A DNA stretch of 64,000 nucleotides, from positions 17,358,458 through 17,422,457 of the forward strand of contig OX375875.1 of NCBI GenBank assembly GCA_947359465.1, given 5' to 3'. Made by a program: the position numbers and the translations under genes. This document shows positions 10,296-20,618 of this stretch, one piece after another. Under the pieces are notes generated by a model. That model saw only the letters and a program-made list of their open reading frames with translations, did no database searches and was not told the origin of the DNA. The stretch comes from Metellina segmentata. Its lineage: Eukaryota; Arthropoda; Arachnida; Araneae; Tetragnathidae. The first letter of the stretch is position 1, and every line of letters starts with the position of its first letter.

Positions 10296-12140
10296 TTATT
10301 GTACTTGCGAATAGTTTAAGTTAATAAACAAGTATTTTTCTAAATTATCTTCCGTAAAATTATGTCTGTGGTCATTTAAAATTCTTTTATTCGATGAAAA
10401 CAGATCCACAGACATTATGGGGGCGAATTTCAAGGAACTTAAAATTTTAGGGTCCCACATGTCATTTTTATTTAGTTCGGTCCCTTCCTTGACTTGAAGG
10501 ATTTTATTAATAGTTATCAATTTTGTCAATCGAAATTTTTTTTTTAGCACATCATGTATCTTTTTTTTTAAACAAGTTACCAGTTTTGCCTGGAATCGAA
10601 TTGATTTTCATTACCGCATCTTAAAGGTAATGGTAATTTTAGTTAACGTCGTACTAGAGCAACACAACGGGCTATTGACGACGGTCCGGGATCAGTCCCT
10701 CCGCATCTTAAAGGATTGAAAGGCTTTCATTCAATGTTAATACTTTTTTTTTTCAAGTTTTTGGTTCGAATCTACTAAAAGGAGCAATTCGTTTTTACAA
10801 ATGTCAATGATTTAACGAGGTTTACGTTTTCTATTAATATAGCTACTGTATCTAAACTTTGTGCGCAATCAGATTTATTTTTTCTTAATTCTCGAATCAC
10901 TTCCGAACATTGGTTCCAATGCTCGGTGTAGAACAAAGCAGCAGACAGCCATGAGCCCCATCTTGTGAGCTCAGGTGTCGGAGGTAACGAAACATTCATC
11001 AATTCCTTGTAAACTACCACAAGGGAGGGTGCTTTTAGAAAGATTTTTTTTTCCTTGTCCAATAAAGGAATTTAAATCCGGAAAGGAATCTAACTTTTTC
11101 AGCAATAAGGTTGAGTGCATGTTCAATACATATGACGTGGACTAAGTTTTTATTAAAACGTTTGTAACAATTTTCCAGCCTTAATCATATACGAAGCCGC
11201 ATCTGTCAAAAGTAACAAAACTAGATTTTCTATTCTGCTATCATTGGGAAAGATTTTAAAGCTAGATTTAATAAAACGGCATATTGTGTCTTGATTAGTT
11301 TTATCGAGGATTTTAGAAGCCAAAAGGAATGGGTGGCCAGCTTCAACTCAATTTTCCTATTAAAAGATTAGCCACACAATTACCCCTAACATCAGTGGTT
11401 TCATCGACGCAAGGTACACGTAATTCTCGCCTATATGTGCCCTAAGTTTTTGTATTGTTTTTTGATAGCAAAGATCTAAGTAATTCTTTCGGAGATTGCT
11501 CTCATCGAGGATATTTCGGATAGTGTATTCCGAAAGAAATTCATTGAGGAGGGAATTCTTCAGTTTAAAGAAAGGAATGTCGGCCAAAAGTAATGCCAGA
11601 CATAAATCTTCGCAAAAACTGTCTTCCTGCTTTGAGGGTGATTGTGATTGACTAAGCAAGACTTGACGCTTAGAAAATCTTTGTTCGGCGGAAGAATGTG
11701 CTCCTACAAAGAAAAATTGAAATCAATGCACGAACTTAATAAGCAAGCCTAAATTTGAATGTAAATTTTAAAGGTATGTACACTTGGGCATCCCGTAACA
11801 CTGGAGTTACACCCCTGAGAAACACCATGTAAAGAAAAACCGTGTTACATAATTTATATGATAATATGAGGGAGCTTTTGTCTTGCTTTCATTTATTTTT
11901 TGGCTGAACACTTAATAGGGAAAGCCGTATTACTCGAAGGTCAAGTTTATTAGCAACTGCATATTTGTATGTGTATATGATTGAAATTCTCAATTCACTT
12001 CTATAAGGACAATGAAAAGAAATAACTTACCAGTTTTAATATGTTGTTCTAGTTGAGATTTCCTCTCTCATGCTATAGTTTTGCCACAAGGTTGGCAATA
12101 TACGACCTGACCATCGTGCGTATTCTTCCTCCGAAATTAA
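10296..12140 (-). pseudogene. CGGBP1-like hAT transposase, intron-bearing, decayed
   Basis: Read from right to left. A BED-type zinc-finger piece (VVYCQPCGKTIA...LEQHI, about 12040-12120) is followed by a plausible donor GGTAAG. After an intron ending near 11704, a second exon has FCEDLCLALLLADIPFFKLK and LRKNYLDLCYQKTI (11360-11659). The frame then breaks several times through a LLLTDAASYM segment, continues with LTRWGSWLSAALFYTEHW (10775-11062), and ends with FAPIMSVD...LNDHRHNFTEDNLEKYL (10296-10550). This order matches the hAT family from which vertebrate CGGBP1 derives. Stops, frameshifts and a SINE fragment at 10628-10700 make it inactive. Its termini were not located. Confidence 0.8.
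10628..10700 (-). mobile_element. 73-bp SINE 3'-end insertion with perfect 14-bp TSD
   Basis: Only the last ~73 bases of a head-A SINE (tail to GGGATCAGTCCCT) are present. The direct repeat CCGCATCTTAAAGG occurs at 10614-10627 and 10701-10714. The insertion interrupts the hAT transposase relic. It shows that 3'-end-only pieces here are true severe 5' truncations, not remnants of decay. Confidence 0.9.
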
Positions 12141-12870
12141 CTTAGTTGTTTTCGCACACTGAGGCGCCCTAAGAACAGATTATTTTTATAGTTTATTGCT
12201 TGTTTAGTCTATGTGCCCGTGATCTTTATGAGAATCCAATGATTGATCGGGTTGTTCTGCAATGTGCTTTTCTTTTCATTTTCATATTTCCTGTGTTACG
12301 TAATTATAATTGCTCAGTCGGCGAAGTGATGATTTGGTTTATTCCTATGTTTCCTTTTTGTGTGTATGCGGTACCATTTTCAAATTCTATTCTGCTAAAA
12401 ATAAATACAGTGTCTTGTCCCGAGATGCTCTATATTTCATTGCAAAAAAGGTGCTAGAACATTTGAAATATTGATATTTTGGGTAAAATATGCAATAACC
12501 CTTCATTTATGTAGTAACCCTCAAATATGCAATACAAAATTTCACCTATAGTATCCTTATTGAAGCATGATTCGGATAGAAAATTGATCTCCTGTCTTGT
12601 ATGTGGTGTTAAACCAAATATGCAATTGCATAAGAATCAGGTCTCTACTTATATGTGATAAAGAAAGTAAAATAGGCCTTAGGCGAAATATTTTCATTCC
12701 TGAAGAGTAACATTCATCTGAAGACTGAATAATCCCTCTGAGGTTTAGTTTCCACTTCAAACCAAACTGGGGATGACGAAAAAGCTGTGAAGGACAAATT
12801 GGGTCCGGGTTTTTTGCAACTTCTAAAATAAAATGAAGCAATCTTCAATGGTCCTCAAATAAAGTAAATT
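12141..12870. other. No recognisable feature
   Basis: Open frames of 85 (12200-12457, plus) and 94 codons (12557-12841, minus) lack domain signals. The terminus of the neighbouring hAT element probably lies here but was not located. Confidence 0.35.
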
Positions 12871-13045
12871 GGTAATTTTTGATTAACGTCAAACTAGAGC
12901 AACACAACGGGCTATTAACGACGGTCCGGGATCAATCCCTTAAAGATCCGAGGACAACACCTCGTAATTTTGAACCAAGGTCAGATGACGAAGCTCAGTG
13001 ACTCATGAAGAATTTTAGTTAACGTCGCACTAGAGCTACACAACG
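12871..13045 (-). mobile_element. Two truncated SINE 3' ends
   Basis: 12871-12995 holds the tail and half the body, ending GGTCAGATGACGAAG. 13013-13045 holds only AATTTTAGTTAACGTCGCAC and a few following bases. Both are minus strand and lie just left of a full-length copy. Confidence 0.7.
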
Positions 13046-13058
13046 CTCAGATAAGGAA

Positions 13059-13387
13059 GCCGACCAACCGGTATAGTGGTTAAGGTGTTAGCCTCTAGAT
13101 CGGAAGGTTCCTGGTTCGAATCCGGGTACGGCCATGGATGTTTGTAAGCGTATGGTGTAGATGCGGCTGGTGCACCTTAAATCTGTCGTGGCCGAAAGTC
13201 CTCACGTTGGGTTGGCGTGGAAGTTTGGAGAGTGGGGTGCCAGCTCAGGTGTTGCTTCGTCATCTGACCGTGGTTCAAAATTACGAGGTGTTGTCCTCGG
13301 ATCTTTCCCTCAAGAGACTGATCCCGGACCGTCGTCAATAGCCCGTTGTGTTGCTCTAGTACGACGTTAACTAAAATTACCATTACC
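13059..13387 (+). mobile_element. Full-length reference SINE, head type A, 329 bp
   Basis: The 5' end GCCGACCAACCGGTATAGTG is tRNA-like. Box A is TAGTGGTTAAGGTGTTAGCC and box B is GGTTCGAATCC; these would form an internal RNA polymerase III promoter. The body is followed by TCTAGTACGACGTTAACTAA and the tail AATTACCATTACC. Flanks carry the 9-bp duplication AGATAAGGA at 13049-13057 and 13388-13396. This copy fixes both ends of the family. It is transcribed, if at all, by pol III and depends on a LINE partner for movement; the partner is not identifiable here. Confidence 0.9.
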
Positions 13388-13396
13388 AGATAAGGA

Positions 13397-13687
13397 TGGT
13401 AATGGTAATTTTAGTTAACGTCGTACTAGAGCAACACAACGGGCTATTGACGACGGTCCGGGATCAGTCCCTTAAGGGAAAGATCCGAGGACAACACCTC
13501 GTAATTTTGAACCACGGTCAGATAACGAAGCAACACCTGAGCTGGCACCCCACTCTCCAAACTTCCACGCCAAACCAACGTGAGGACTTTCGGCCACGAC
13601 AGATTTAAGGTGCACCAGCCGCCTCTACACCATACGTTTACAAACATCCATGCCCGGACCCGGATTCGAACCAGGAACCTTCCTATC
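13397..13687 (-). mobile_element. SINE, head type A, minus strand, tail-to-tail with neighbour
   Basis: Begins TGGTAATGGTAATTTTAG directly after the right duplication of the preceding SINE and runs to GGAACCTTCCTATC, where the last ~40 bases of the head are lost. With the copy at 13059-13387 it makes a ~290-bp near-perfect inverted repeat separated by 9 bp. Confidence 0.85.
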
Positions 13688-13708
13688 CTGTGGTTAAGGG
13701 ATTACTGA

Positions 13709-14299
13709 TAGGTAGTTAACTAACGTCGCACTGGGACATCACTACTGGCTATTGGGGACATCCCGACATCAAACCGTTAGGTAGGACACCACATAATTTT
13801 GAACCACGGTCAGATGACAAGGTCCCACCTGAACTTCCACACCACACCAATGAAGAGATTTCTGGGAAAGCACATAACAGCTCCTTTTCAGTATCCTCCC
13901 AACTCCATCATTATAATGGTAATTTTTAGTTAACGTCGTACTAGAGCAACACAACGGGCTATTGACGACGGTCCGGGATCAGTCCCTTAAGGGAAAGATC
14001 CGAGGACAACACCTCGTAATTTTAAACCACGTTCAGATGACGAAGCAGCACCTGAGCTGGCACCCCACTCTCCAAACTTCCACGCCAACCCAACGTGAGT
14101 ACTTTCGGCCACGACAGATTTAAGGTGCACCAGCCGCCTCTACACCATACGCTTACAAACATCCATGCCCGAACCCGGAACCTTCCGATCTAGAGGCTAA
14201 CACCTTAACCACTATACCGGTTGGTCGGCGCCAATTTCCTTGGGTAATGGTAATGGTAATTTTTAGTTTACGTCGTACTAGAGCAACACAACGGGCTAT
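13709..14299 (-). mobile_element. Three further minus-strand SINE copies
   Basis: 13709-13850 is a diverged type-B-style body starting TAGGTAGTTAACTAACGTCG. 13916-14229 is a near-complete head-A copy ending CCGGTTGGTCGGC with a small deletion near box B. 14245-14299 is a short 3'-end piece (TTTTTAGTTTACGTCG to GGGCTATT). All point the same way. Confidence 0.75.
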
Positions 14300-14538
14300 T
14301 CCAGACCCCTGGGTGTTCGTGAACCACTGCTGTACAATGCTACTCAGGAACACTAGTGCTTTATGAGAAGTTATAAGATGAAAATACAATAACATATTGA
14401 GAAACGAGTTTATTAGCCACATCCATTGCATACAATGTTCGCATTTTTCATCCTTGAAAATCTTTATAATTTTCATTATAACACTAAACACAAAGTCAAA
14501 ATTCCAACCTATATTAAAATTGATTTGCATTACAGAGT

Positions 14539-14890
14539 AAAATTATACTTAACTATCTCACAGGCTGTTGTAGCATCTTTTATATCCAAAATAAATTAAG
14601 AAATGGTTTTCTTTTTAAATTAAAATTTTTTCCATTTTTCTAATATATTTACTAAGTTTACATTTGTTTTCACATTAATAATCAATTACAAACATCCAGG
14701 AACGATTCGAACCAGGAACCTTCCGATCTAGAGACTAACACCTTAAAATTATACTTAACTATCTCACAGGCTGTAGCATGTCTTATAACCAATATAAATT
14801 AAGAAATGGTTTTCTTTTTAAATTAAAATTTTTTACATTTTTCTAATACATTTATTAATTTTACATTTCTTTTTACATCAATAACCAATA
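14539..14890. repeat. ~205-bp direct duplication containing a SINE head fragment
   Basis: AAAATTATACTTAACTATCT begins at 14539 and again at 14745; about 150 bases after each start agree with scattered changes. Between them (14687-14744) sits a 58-bp minus-strand SINE head fragment with ATTCGAACCAGGAACC. The fragment shares the distinctive CATCCAGGAACGATTCGAAC sequence with the SINE at 9408-9672, which points to a common source. Confidence 0.75.
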
Positions 14891-17800
14891 AATAGTGCAA
14901 TTGAGTCCTTTTTATGGTAAAAGTTTCATTGATTTTCCTATTTTTTAAATTAGCATGTAAATTGTAACAAAACAATAAAAAGCAATTTGCAAATGCATAT
15001 TCTGACAAGTTTCCGCAAACCAAAAGTTGATAAATTTGTGCGAAAACAATTAAAAAAACAAATTTACTTTTTGATTGATACTGTAAAACAAACACATAAT
15101 ACCACTTTCAATTGATTATTAAATGCAATATTTGAATCGGAACAATATTGAAAACATTCTATAATGGTTTTCAATTTTTGTCATGGGTAAAAGGTAGATA
15201 TGAAACAGACAAAATAGCAGAAAGAAAAGATAGGTGCCAAACTGTTGATAAAATAAGAAACAATAGTTGTCTTTGGTTTTAACGTCGAGATGCAATAAAT
15301 GCAATGGTTTTTCATCTGAATTACCCCTACATCCAAAATGGTATTTAATATTTGATACTATGCAATATCAATGCATTTGGATCTTGTATCTGCAATAAAC
15401 AAAGGAGACACAATGAAGATATATTTTTAGTCCGCTTTTCTTACATCACAGCAAAAACACCACCCATACTTCTTAATCCTGTAGTTGACTTGTCGAGGTA
15501 TCTCGTCATTAGCAAACTTGACCAGACCTTGGTGAATGTGTCACTAGAAAAAATGACTAGATCTTGGTTTAGTCTACACAAAAATATTAGCAATATAGTG
15601 ACGAGATGTCTTATCATTAGCAAAGTTGGTTGGATCTTGATGGACGAGATACCTCATCCAAACCACTCAGAATGATAATGGGTGACAATCTGGACCATTA
15701 CTGAGGTATTGGCTTCCCATCTGCAATACATTAACCTTAATGTATTGATATTTTAACAAGCTGTCCTCTCCTCAAGCACATACAAGTCCAAATAAATTTC
15801 CGACATTGATTTTCTTAATAAAAATTGTTATTTCTGACACTTTTTATACAATAAGTTTCATTCAAGCCATTCTTTATTTTAAGTTCAATATCTAAAATAT
15901 ATAAATTTTTTCCCTCACATATGAAAATAGACTGTCGTTCTTCTAATGTCTAATCTAAACAATCTAATCTTTATAAAATTGTAGGATTGCTTTGATCCGA
16001 CAATGCAACTAATCTGCAATCAGTGAAGTTACAACTATGTCCAGCCCTTGCTTGGGCTGATGTTGCATTCATTAGCTGAAATGAAATTACCTTCAGTGGA
16101 TTCAGTACTAAGAGGGGTTAGCAGGTATCAGACTTTTATCACAGGTGACGGTACCATATACTGGGATTTAACTCTTAAATCATTTCTATTACAAAGAACA
16201 AATACCATAAAATTCTGAAAAAAGACGCACTATGCCTGGGTAGGGGAAACATAAAATTTTATAGGGAGCAGGGTTACATAATTTAGAAGCAAAAAGTCAG
16301 GTGTAAATGGCATCAAAACATTTCTCTTCAGTCGGCATATTACTCAATTATCATGAAATAAAACATTTATTTCAAATTTGTATCCAAGTACTTGGACACA
16401 ATTTTGAAATAAATGTTTTTAGGTGGATGTGTATCAACATAGTAAAAGGTAAGGTATACACTTTATTGCTCCTGCCACATGTGGTAGCATTGCACACCAA
16501 ATAGAGTGAGGTGGTCCACCACATGCAACTCATAACAGTGTCACCTTGTCAATCTGTTCTTTTCAGGTAGGTGGCAGATGGGGAGTTCCGTACAGTGCGA
16601 CCCATGTTTGCTTTATCGGTACCGCTTCGAAATACTTTTATGTGGCAATGATTTCGAAGCGAGTTGTGGCAGGCAAAGGCAATCTCACTGGGTGACAATT
16701 TGTGGAAAAAAGATGTTAGGTCGCCAACTTGGCGAGTACATTGTTTTATCATCAAGTGGGATTTTTCCTTTTTCGATGAAATCAATGGTCCTTATCTGAC
16801 CATAGTTCAAAGTTATGTGGTATCCTAGGTAGGTAATTCATTAAAAAGGTAGAATGGATTGTTTCAAGGAAAAGTAGTTTATCAACTGGAATTTGGGGCA
16901 TGAGTGAAAAAATTATGAAAAAGGCGTCAAAAACAGAGACTGATACACTAGGCTGCCGAAATGAAATGTATGGGTGGAAAGCACGATTAACGACTGCAGG
17001 GCTGCCACAGCACTTGTGAAACAGTAGCAAAAACAAGGTTTTTAGTTGCCCTGGAACAAAATAAATCAGCTAAAACACAAAATGTGTTAATAAAATAAAA
17101 TGAAACAAATGTCGAACTCGCAAAAAAATTTTAATTTTGAAATAAAAACAAAGTATAGTAATGCAGAAAAAATTTGGAATTGGGATTTTTAGATTGTTAC
17201 AAGCTGCCAACTTAGCAACCTGTGAAAAAAAGGACTGCAGATTGCCATTTTGACGACCACATCGTTTTATCTAGGGGAATTTTCTTCCATTATTCCACAA
17301 TGCACTGCAGTCAAAGGTGAAAATATGAAACAATTATGGAAAACGTTGGCGTTCGAAATCATGAGTGGTTGGTCCGCTGATACGAGACCACTAAAAGTAT
17401 GATCGTACCAGGAGATTAAAAATCTGGGTGGTCTGTGGGACCAGTAGCTATAATGAGAAAGCGAGTGCTCACGTTTTCTTTTAAAATAAGTTCCAAACTC
17501 CCAAACCATACTTATGGCTAACTGTAAAAGGTCACGTGATCGAGAATTTGGAAGTTCGTATCAGCATGTACTGAGTCATTTTTGGTTCCTGCCTCCAAAT
17601 TGCAAACACAATAATCAGCGCCTGTCGAATCATTGACTGTTGAGGACTGGCAAAAAGAAAGTGCGCTGAGGAGCATTTCCTGTCTCATTATCACTATCAG
17701 CAGGCACTCTTACTTGACCAAGAGGTTTATCACTGTTCATTTGCGATGCCAGCATGTCCGATTTCTGAGAGTGGGGTAATTAGAATTCCTTAGAGACTTG

Positions 17801-18180
17801 AAACTAATAAAAAATTTGCCAAAGTAAAAATTTTGCTTGCCAATGAAAAGTGGAAAAATTTTGTGCCCTGAATTAACACGCTATTAACTTTATTTTATTA
17901 TTTGAGGAGCGGACCAGAATATTCTCATATACACTAGTCCCTGGGACCAGTACCTTTTCTTTTTTAATGCTGAAATCTGCAATGGATGGCTTCTCTCCGA
18001 ATTTGTAATGGAAACAGAAATTCATGCTTGTGGACAAAATTTTCAAAAAATCATTAAAACTAAGAACACAAGAGCTTCAGAGACCACTTCACTTAGAAAG
18101 GTACTTTTAGTCGAAAAAAATTCAATAAATATTAGCAAAAAGTGCCCTTGAATTCTAGGATTGATCTGCAATATTAGACA
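14891..18180. other. Intergenic sequence downstream of the zinc-finger gene
   Basis: No coding feature is supported. Open frames up to 107 codons (15352-15675) contain partial internal repeats of about 36 bp around ATTAGCAAA, at 15510 and 15616. The segment near 17890-17900 has TTTATT on the plus strand, i.e. a possible AATAAA polyadenylation signal for the minus-strand zinc-finger gene. Confidence 0.4.
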
Positions 18181-18200
18181 TTGCAAAGAGTGATTGTTTT

Positions 18201-19793
18201 CTAAGCATGATGTTCAATACAATGCATTAAAAGTTTGCTTTTTTCAGTAAAATCTTTATCGCACACCAGACATATGAAATAATTTGCTGCATGTGTACTT
18301 GAGTGTCGTTTGAATGAATGCAAGCTCTTAAATATTTTACCGCACACATTACATTCAAGGGACTCTTCATCCTTCTGAACAGGTGTCTTACAGTCCTCTT
18401 TTGAATTGCTATTCCCATTTGCATCACCCATAGGCACAGGGACACATTGCACCAATATGAGGTTATTCCCCACAACGTAAGGAAGGACGACTGATCGGGC
18501 ATTCGCGTCTGCATGGCTTTTGGTCTTATTATGCTTTTGAAAAGTACTGAAGGTAGTACAGCCTTTGTTACACACCGAACAAAAGAACGGCCACGTTCCA
18601 GTATGAACAGGAAGATGCTGATTCAGACCCCTTGACGAAGCAAAAGTCTTGTTGCAGGAATTGCATGCAAACCTCGAGTGAATAGTACTGTGATTTATAA
18701 GGTCTTGCTTCAAGTCAAATCCTTTGTTGCACACATTACAAATGTGGGGTAATTTAGGTTTTACCTTGACGTGCGAGATACGATGTTCTTCAATGTCCCT
18801 CTTGCAGCAGGAGCCTCGGTTGCAAATGTCACACAGATATAACTTCTCTTCGTGTGCTGACAAATGGGCCTTAAAATCCAACACACTCGCAAATTTTTTA
18901 TCACATCGCTTGCATCCAAGATCTTCCTTTCTGTGTTTTCTTTTGTGAATACGAAGGTTTTCTGTATGATTTAGGACTTTATCACACTCGTCACACTGAA
19001 AGACTTCGCTTACCCCAAAGTGCTTTTGAAGATGTAGGTCCAGTGATATCCTTTTCACATAGCTTTTATCACATTGAGTACAAGGAAAGCGCTTTTTCTC
19101 AGGGACGCGGGTCTTCGGACATTGACCTTCGTGTGTGGTGTGATGTCTGCGAAGCAGGCTCCTTGAAGTAAATTTTTCGTCACACCAATCGCAAGTGTAA
19201 GGTTTCTCTCCAGTGTGAGTGCGGATGTGGGTCCTCCGTTGACTCGGCGTACAAAAATTCTTTCCGCATAATTCACAAACAAAACGTTTCTCCCCTGTGT
19301 GGGTGTAGGAGTGAAATATGAGAGCACTCTTAGCTAAGAAAGCTCTGTCGCACACTTTGCAAACATGAGGCTTCATTCCGGTGTGGGTTCTTGCATGTTT
19401 TCTCAAGATAGTTTTCAGCTTAAAGCATTTCCCACATACTTCACAGGTAAAAGGTCTGATGTGTGAATGGCACACCGAATGGATCTTTAATCTTTTGTTT
19501 GATACGAAGCGCCGAGGACAGTTGGGACATGCAAAAGGCTTCTCCCCAGTGTGATATCGGAGATGGACTACGAAGCTGTCCTTATAGCGATAGCTTTTAC
19601 CGCACGTGTCGCACACGTATTGCTTTTTCTCTTCGACACAGCAAGAATGCTCACGTAAATCTGCTTCCTGCGCGAAGGACAAATAACAGGTATTACAGAT
19701 AAATGGCTTTTGGTCAGTGACGGGAAGTTCATCCTTACGGCCATCAGGAACAACAGGCAGTTTTTCACAGGAATCAGAAACTTCAGCCTCCAT
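18201..19793 (-). CDS. C2H2 zinc-finger protein, 530 aa, single exon
   Basis: An uninterrupted frame encodes about 16 zinc fingers from residue 32 to the C-terminus. Most follow C-x2-C-x12-H-x3-H, for example YVCDTCGKSYRYKDSF and FTCEVCGKCFKLKTIL. The first finger ends in Cys rather than His, and one near the C-terminus has a longer His spacing. TGEKPF-type linkers join fingers 2 to 7, the pattern of sequence-specific DNA-binding arrays; later linkers are irregular. A gap of about 50 residues without fingers precedes the last two. There is no recognisable KRAB, BTB or ZAD domain; the N-terminus is a short acidic stretch starting MEAEVSDSCEK. Likely a nuclear DNA-binding regulator, target unknown. 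The lack of introns could mean a retrogene or simply a single-exon gene. Orthology cannot be assigned by eye. Confidence 0.9.
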   Translation of the reverse strand: MEAEVSDSCEKLPVVPDGRKDELPVTDQKPFICNTCYLSFAQEADLREHSCCVEEKKQYVCDTCGKSYRYKDSFVVHLRYHTGEKPFACPNCPRRFVSNKRLKIHSVCHSHIRPFTCEVCGKCFKLKTILRKHARTHTGMKPHVCKVCDRAFLAKSALIFHSYTHTGEKRFVCELCGKNFCTPSQRRTHIRTHTGEKPYTCDWCDEKFTSRSLLRRHHTTHEGQCPKTRVPEKKRFPCTQCDKSYVKRISLDLHLQKHFGVSEVFQCDECDKVLNHTENLRIHKRKHRKEDLGCKRCDKKFASVLDFKAHLSAHEEKLYLCDICNRGSCCKRDIEEHRISHVKVKPKLPHICNVCNKGFDLKQDLINHSTIHSRFACNSCNKTFASSRGLNQHLPVHTGTWPFFCSVCNKGCTTFSTFQKHNKTKSHADANARSVVLPYVVGNNLILVQCVPVPMGDANGNSNSKEDCKTPVQKDEESLECNVCGKIFKSLHSFKRHSSTHAANYFICLVCDKDFTEKSKLLMHCIEHHA

Positions 19794-20354
19794 GAAGTTT
19801 ACGTATTGTATTAAGACACAATTTAGGAGTTTGTACGTGATACGTTCAAGATCGCTCCCAAGCTTTTTTTTTTCAAGTGTACTCTTGTAATTTGTTCATC
19901 ACAATTGTATTGTTTTAAAAGAATTCAGGAAAAGGACTTGGAATATTCCGAAACGGACCAGACGAAAATAAACAAACCATAACTTATTGAGTTGAGCTGC
20001 TTTTGTCTTAAAAAGTAAAAACCGTTATACTGTGCGCGTTCGTAAATGGTAACAAAGATCGAGTTACGGGTAGGGGATCCAGATTCAATCCCTGTAAATT
20101 AGCTGACGTATATCTATTTTGACAAGCTTACCTTGTGTAATGATTCAAAAGATCCTTTATACAGTTCAACAAAGACATAAAATTAATCAACCATTTTTTC
20201 TGCTACTCCTAGATCTGGGCTGAACCGTAAGAGAATTGTGCTAGTTGTGGAAATAAGATTTAGGCTACCCTTAAAATTATGTGAGAACCATATTCATATT
20301 TCCACTGCAGCAACTCTCCACATTTTAGAAGGGCCATGGTAGCCCGATTCGAAT
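19794..20354. other. Upstream region of the zinc-finger gene
   Basis: Contains the presumed 5' UTR and promoter of the minus-strand gene. No TATA box or other motif stands out. A short AGCCCGATTCGAATTTCGG piece at 20342 looks like a SINE box B and joins the split SINE that follows. Confidence 0.35.
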
Positions 20355-20465
20355 TTCGGTCATTTTTAATTAAGGTCGAACTAGAGCAACATAACGAGCT
20401 ATTGACGACGGTCCTCTGATCAATCCCATGAGGAGAAGATCCGAAGACAGCAACACGTCATTTTG
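20355..20465 (-). mobile_element. Left half of a SINE split by the 13.5-kb element
   Basis: Holds the reversed tail and first third of the body (TTTTTAATTAAGGTCGAAC to ACACGTCATTTTG). The rest resumes at 33948 with GTCATTTTGAACCACGG. The last nine bases, GTCATTTTG at 20457-20465, are the left target duplication. Confidence 0.85.
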
Positions 20466-20559
20466 ACAAGAGTCTTACCGCAACTCTATCCCGTGGAACC
20501 ATTTTTAAACTACGCATGCGCAAACTGTTTAAGTATATGGAAGGTGTGGCTTATCTGAC
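20466..20559 (+). repeat. Left terminal inverted repeat of the 13.5-kb element
   Basis: 94 bp starting ACAAGAGTCTTACCGC. Contains TACGCATGCGCA at 20511-20522, close to the NRF-1/Ewg binding palindrome. Pairs with 33855-33947. Confidence 0.85.
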
Positions 20560-20610
20560 GGGAGGGACTAGAACTAGATTTCAATTACTCTGATTTCGAG
20601 AGTATGTGAG

Positions 20611-20618
20611 TATAAAAG
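20611..20618 (+). promoter_or_regulatory. Possible TATA box just inside the left TIR
   Basis: TATAAAAG lies about 50 bp inside the conserved TIR, pointing inward. About 50 bp downstream is ATG at 20669 followed by GTGGGTAAGTAC, a good splice donor. Together these suggest a transcript driven from the TIR; no expression evidence is available. Confidence 0.35.

Noticed and set aside
15352..15675. 107-codon open frame with internal ~36-bp repeats
   Set aside because: No domain; it overlaps an open minus-strand frame and is probably a decayed repeat.
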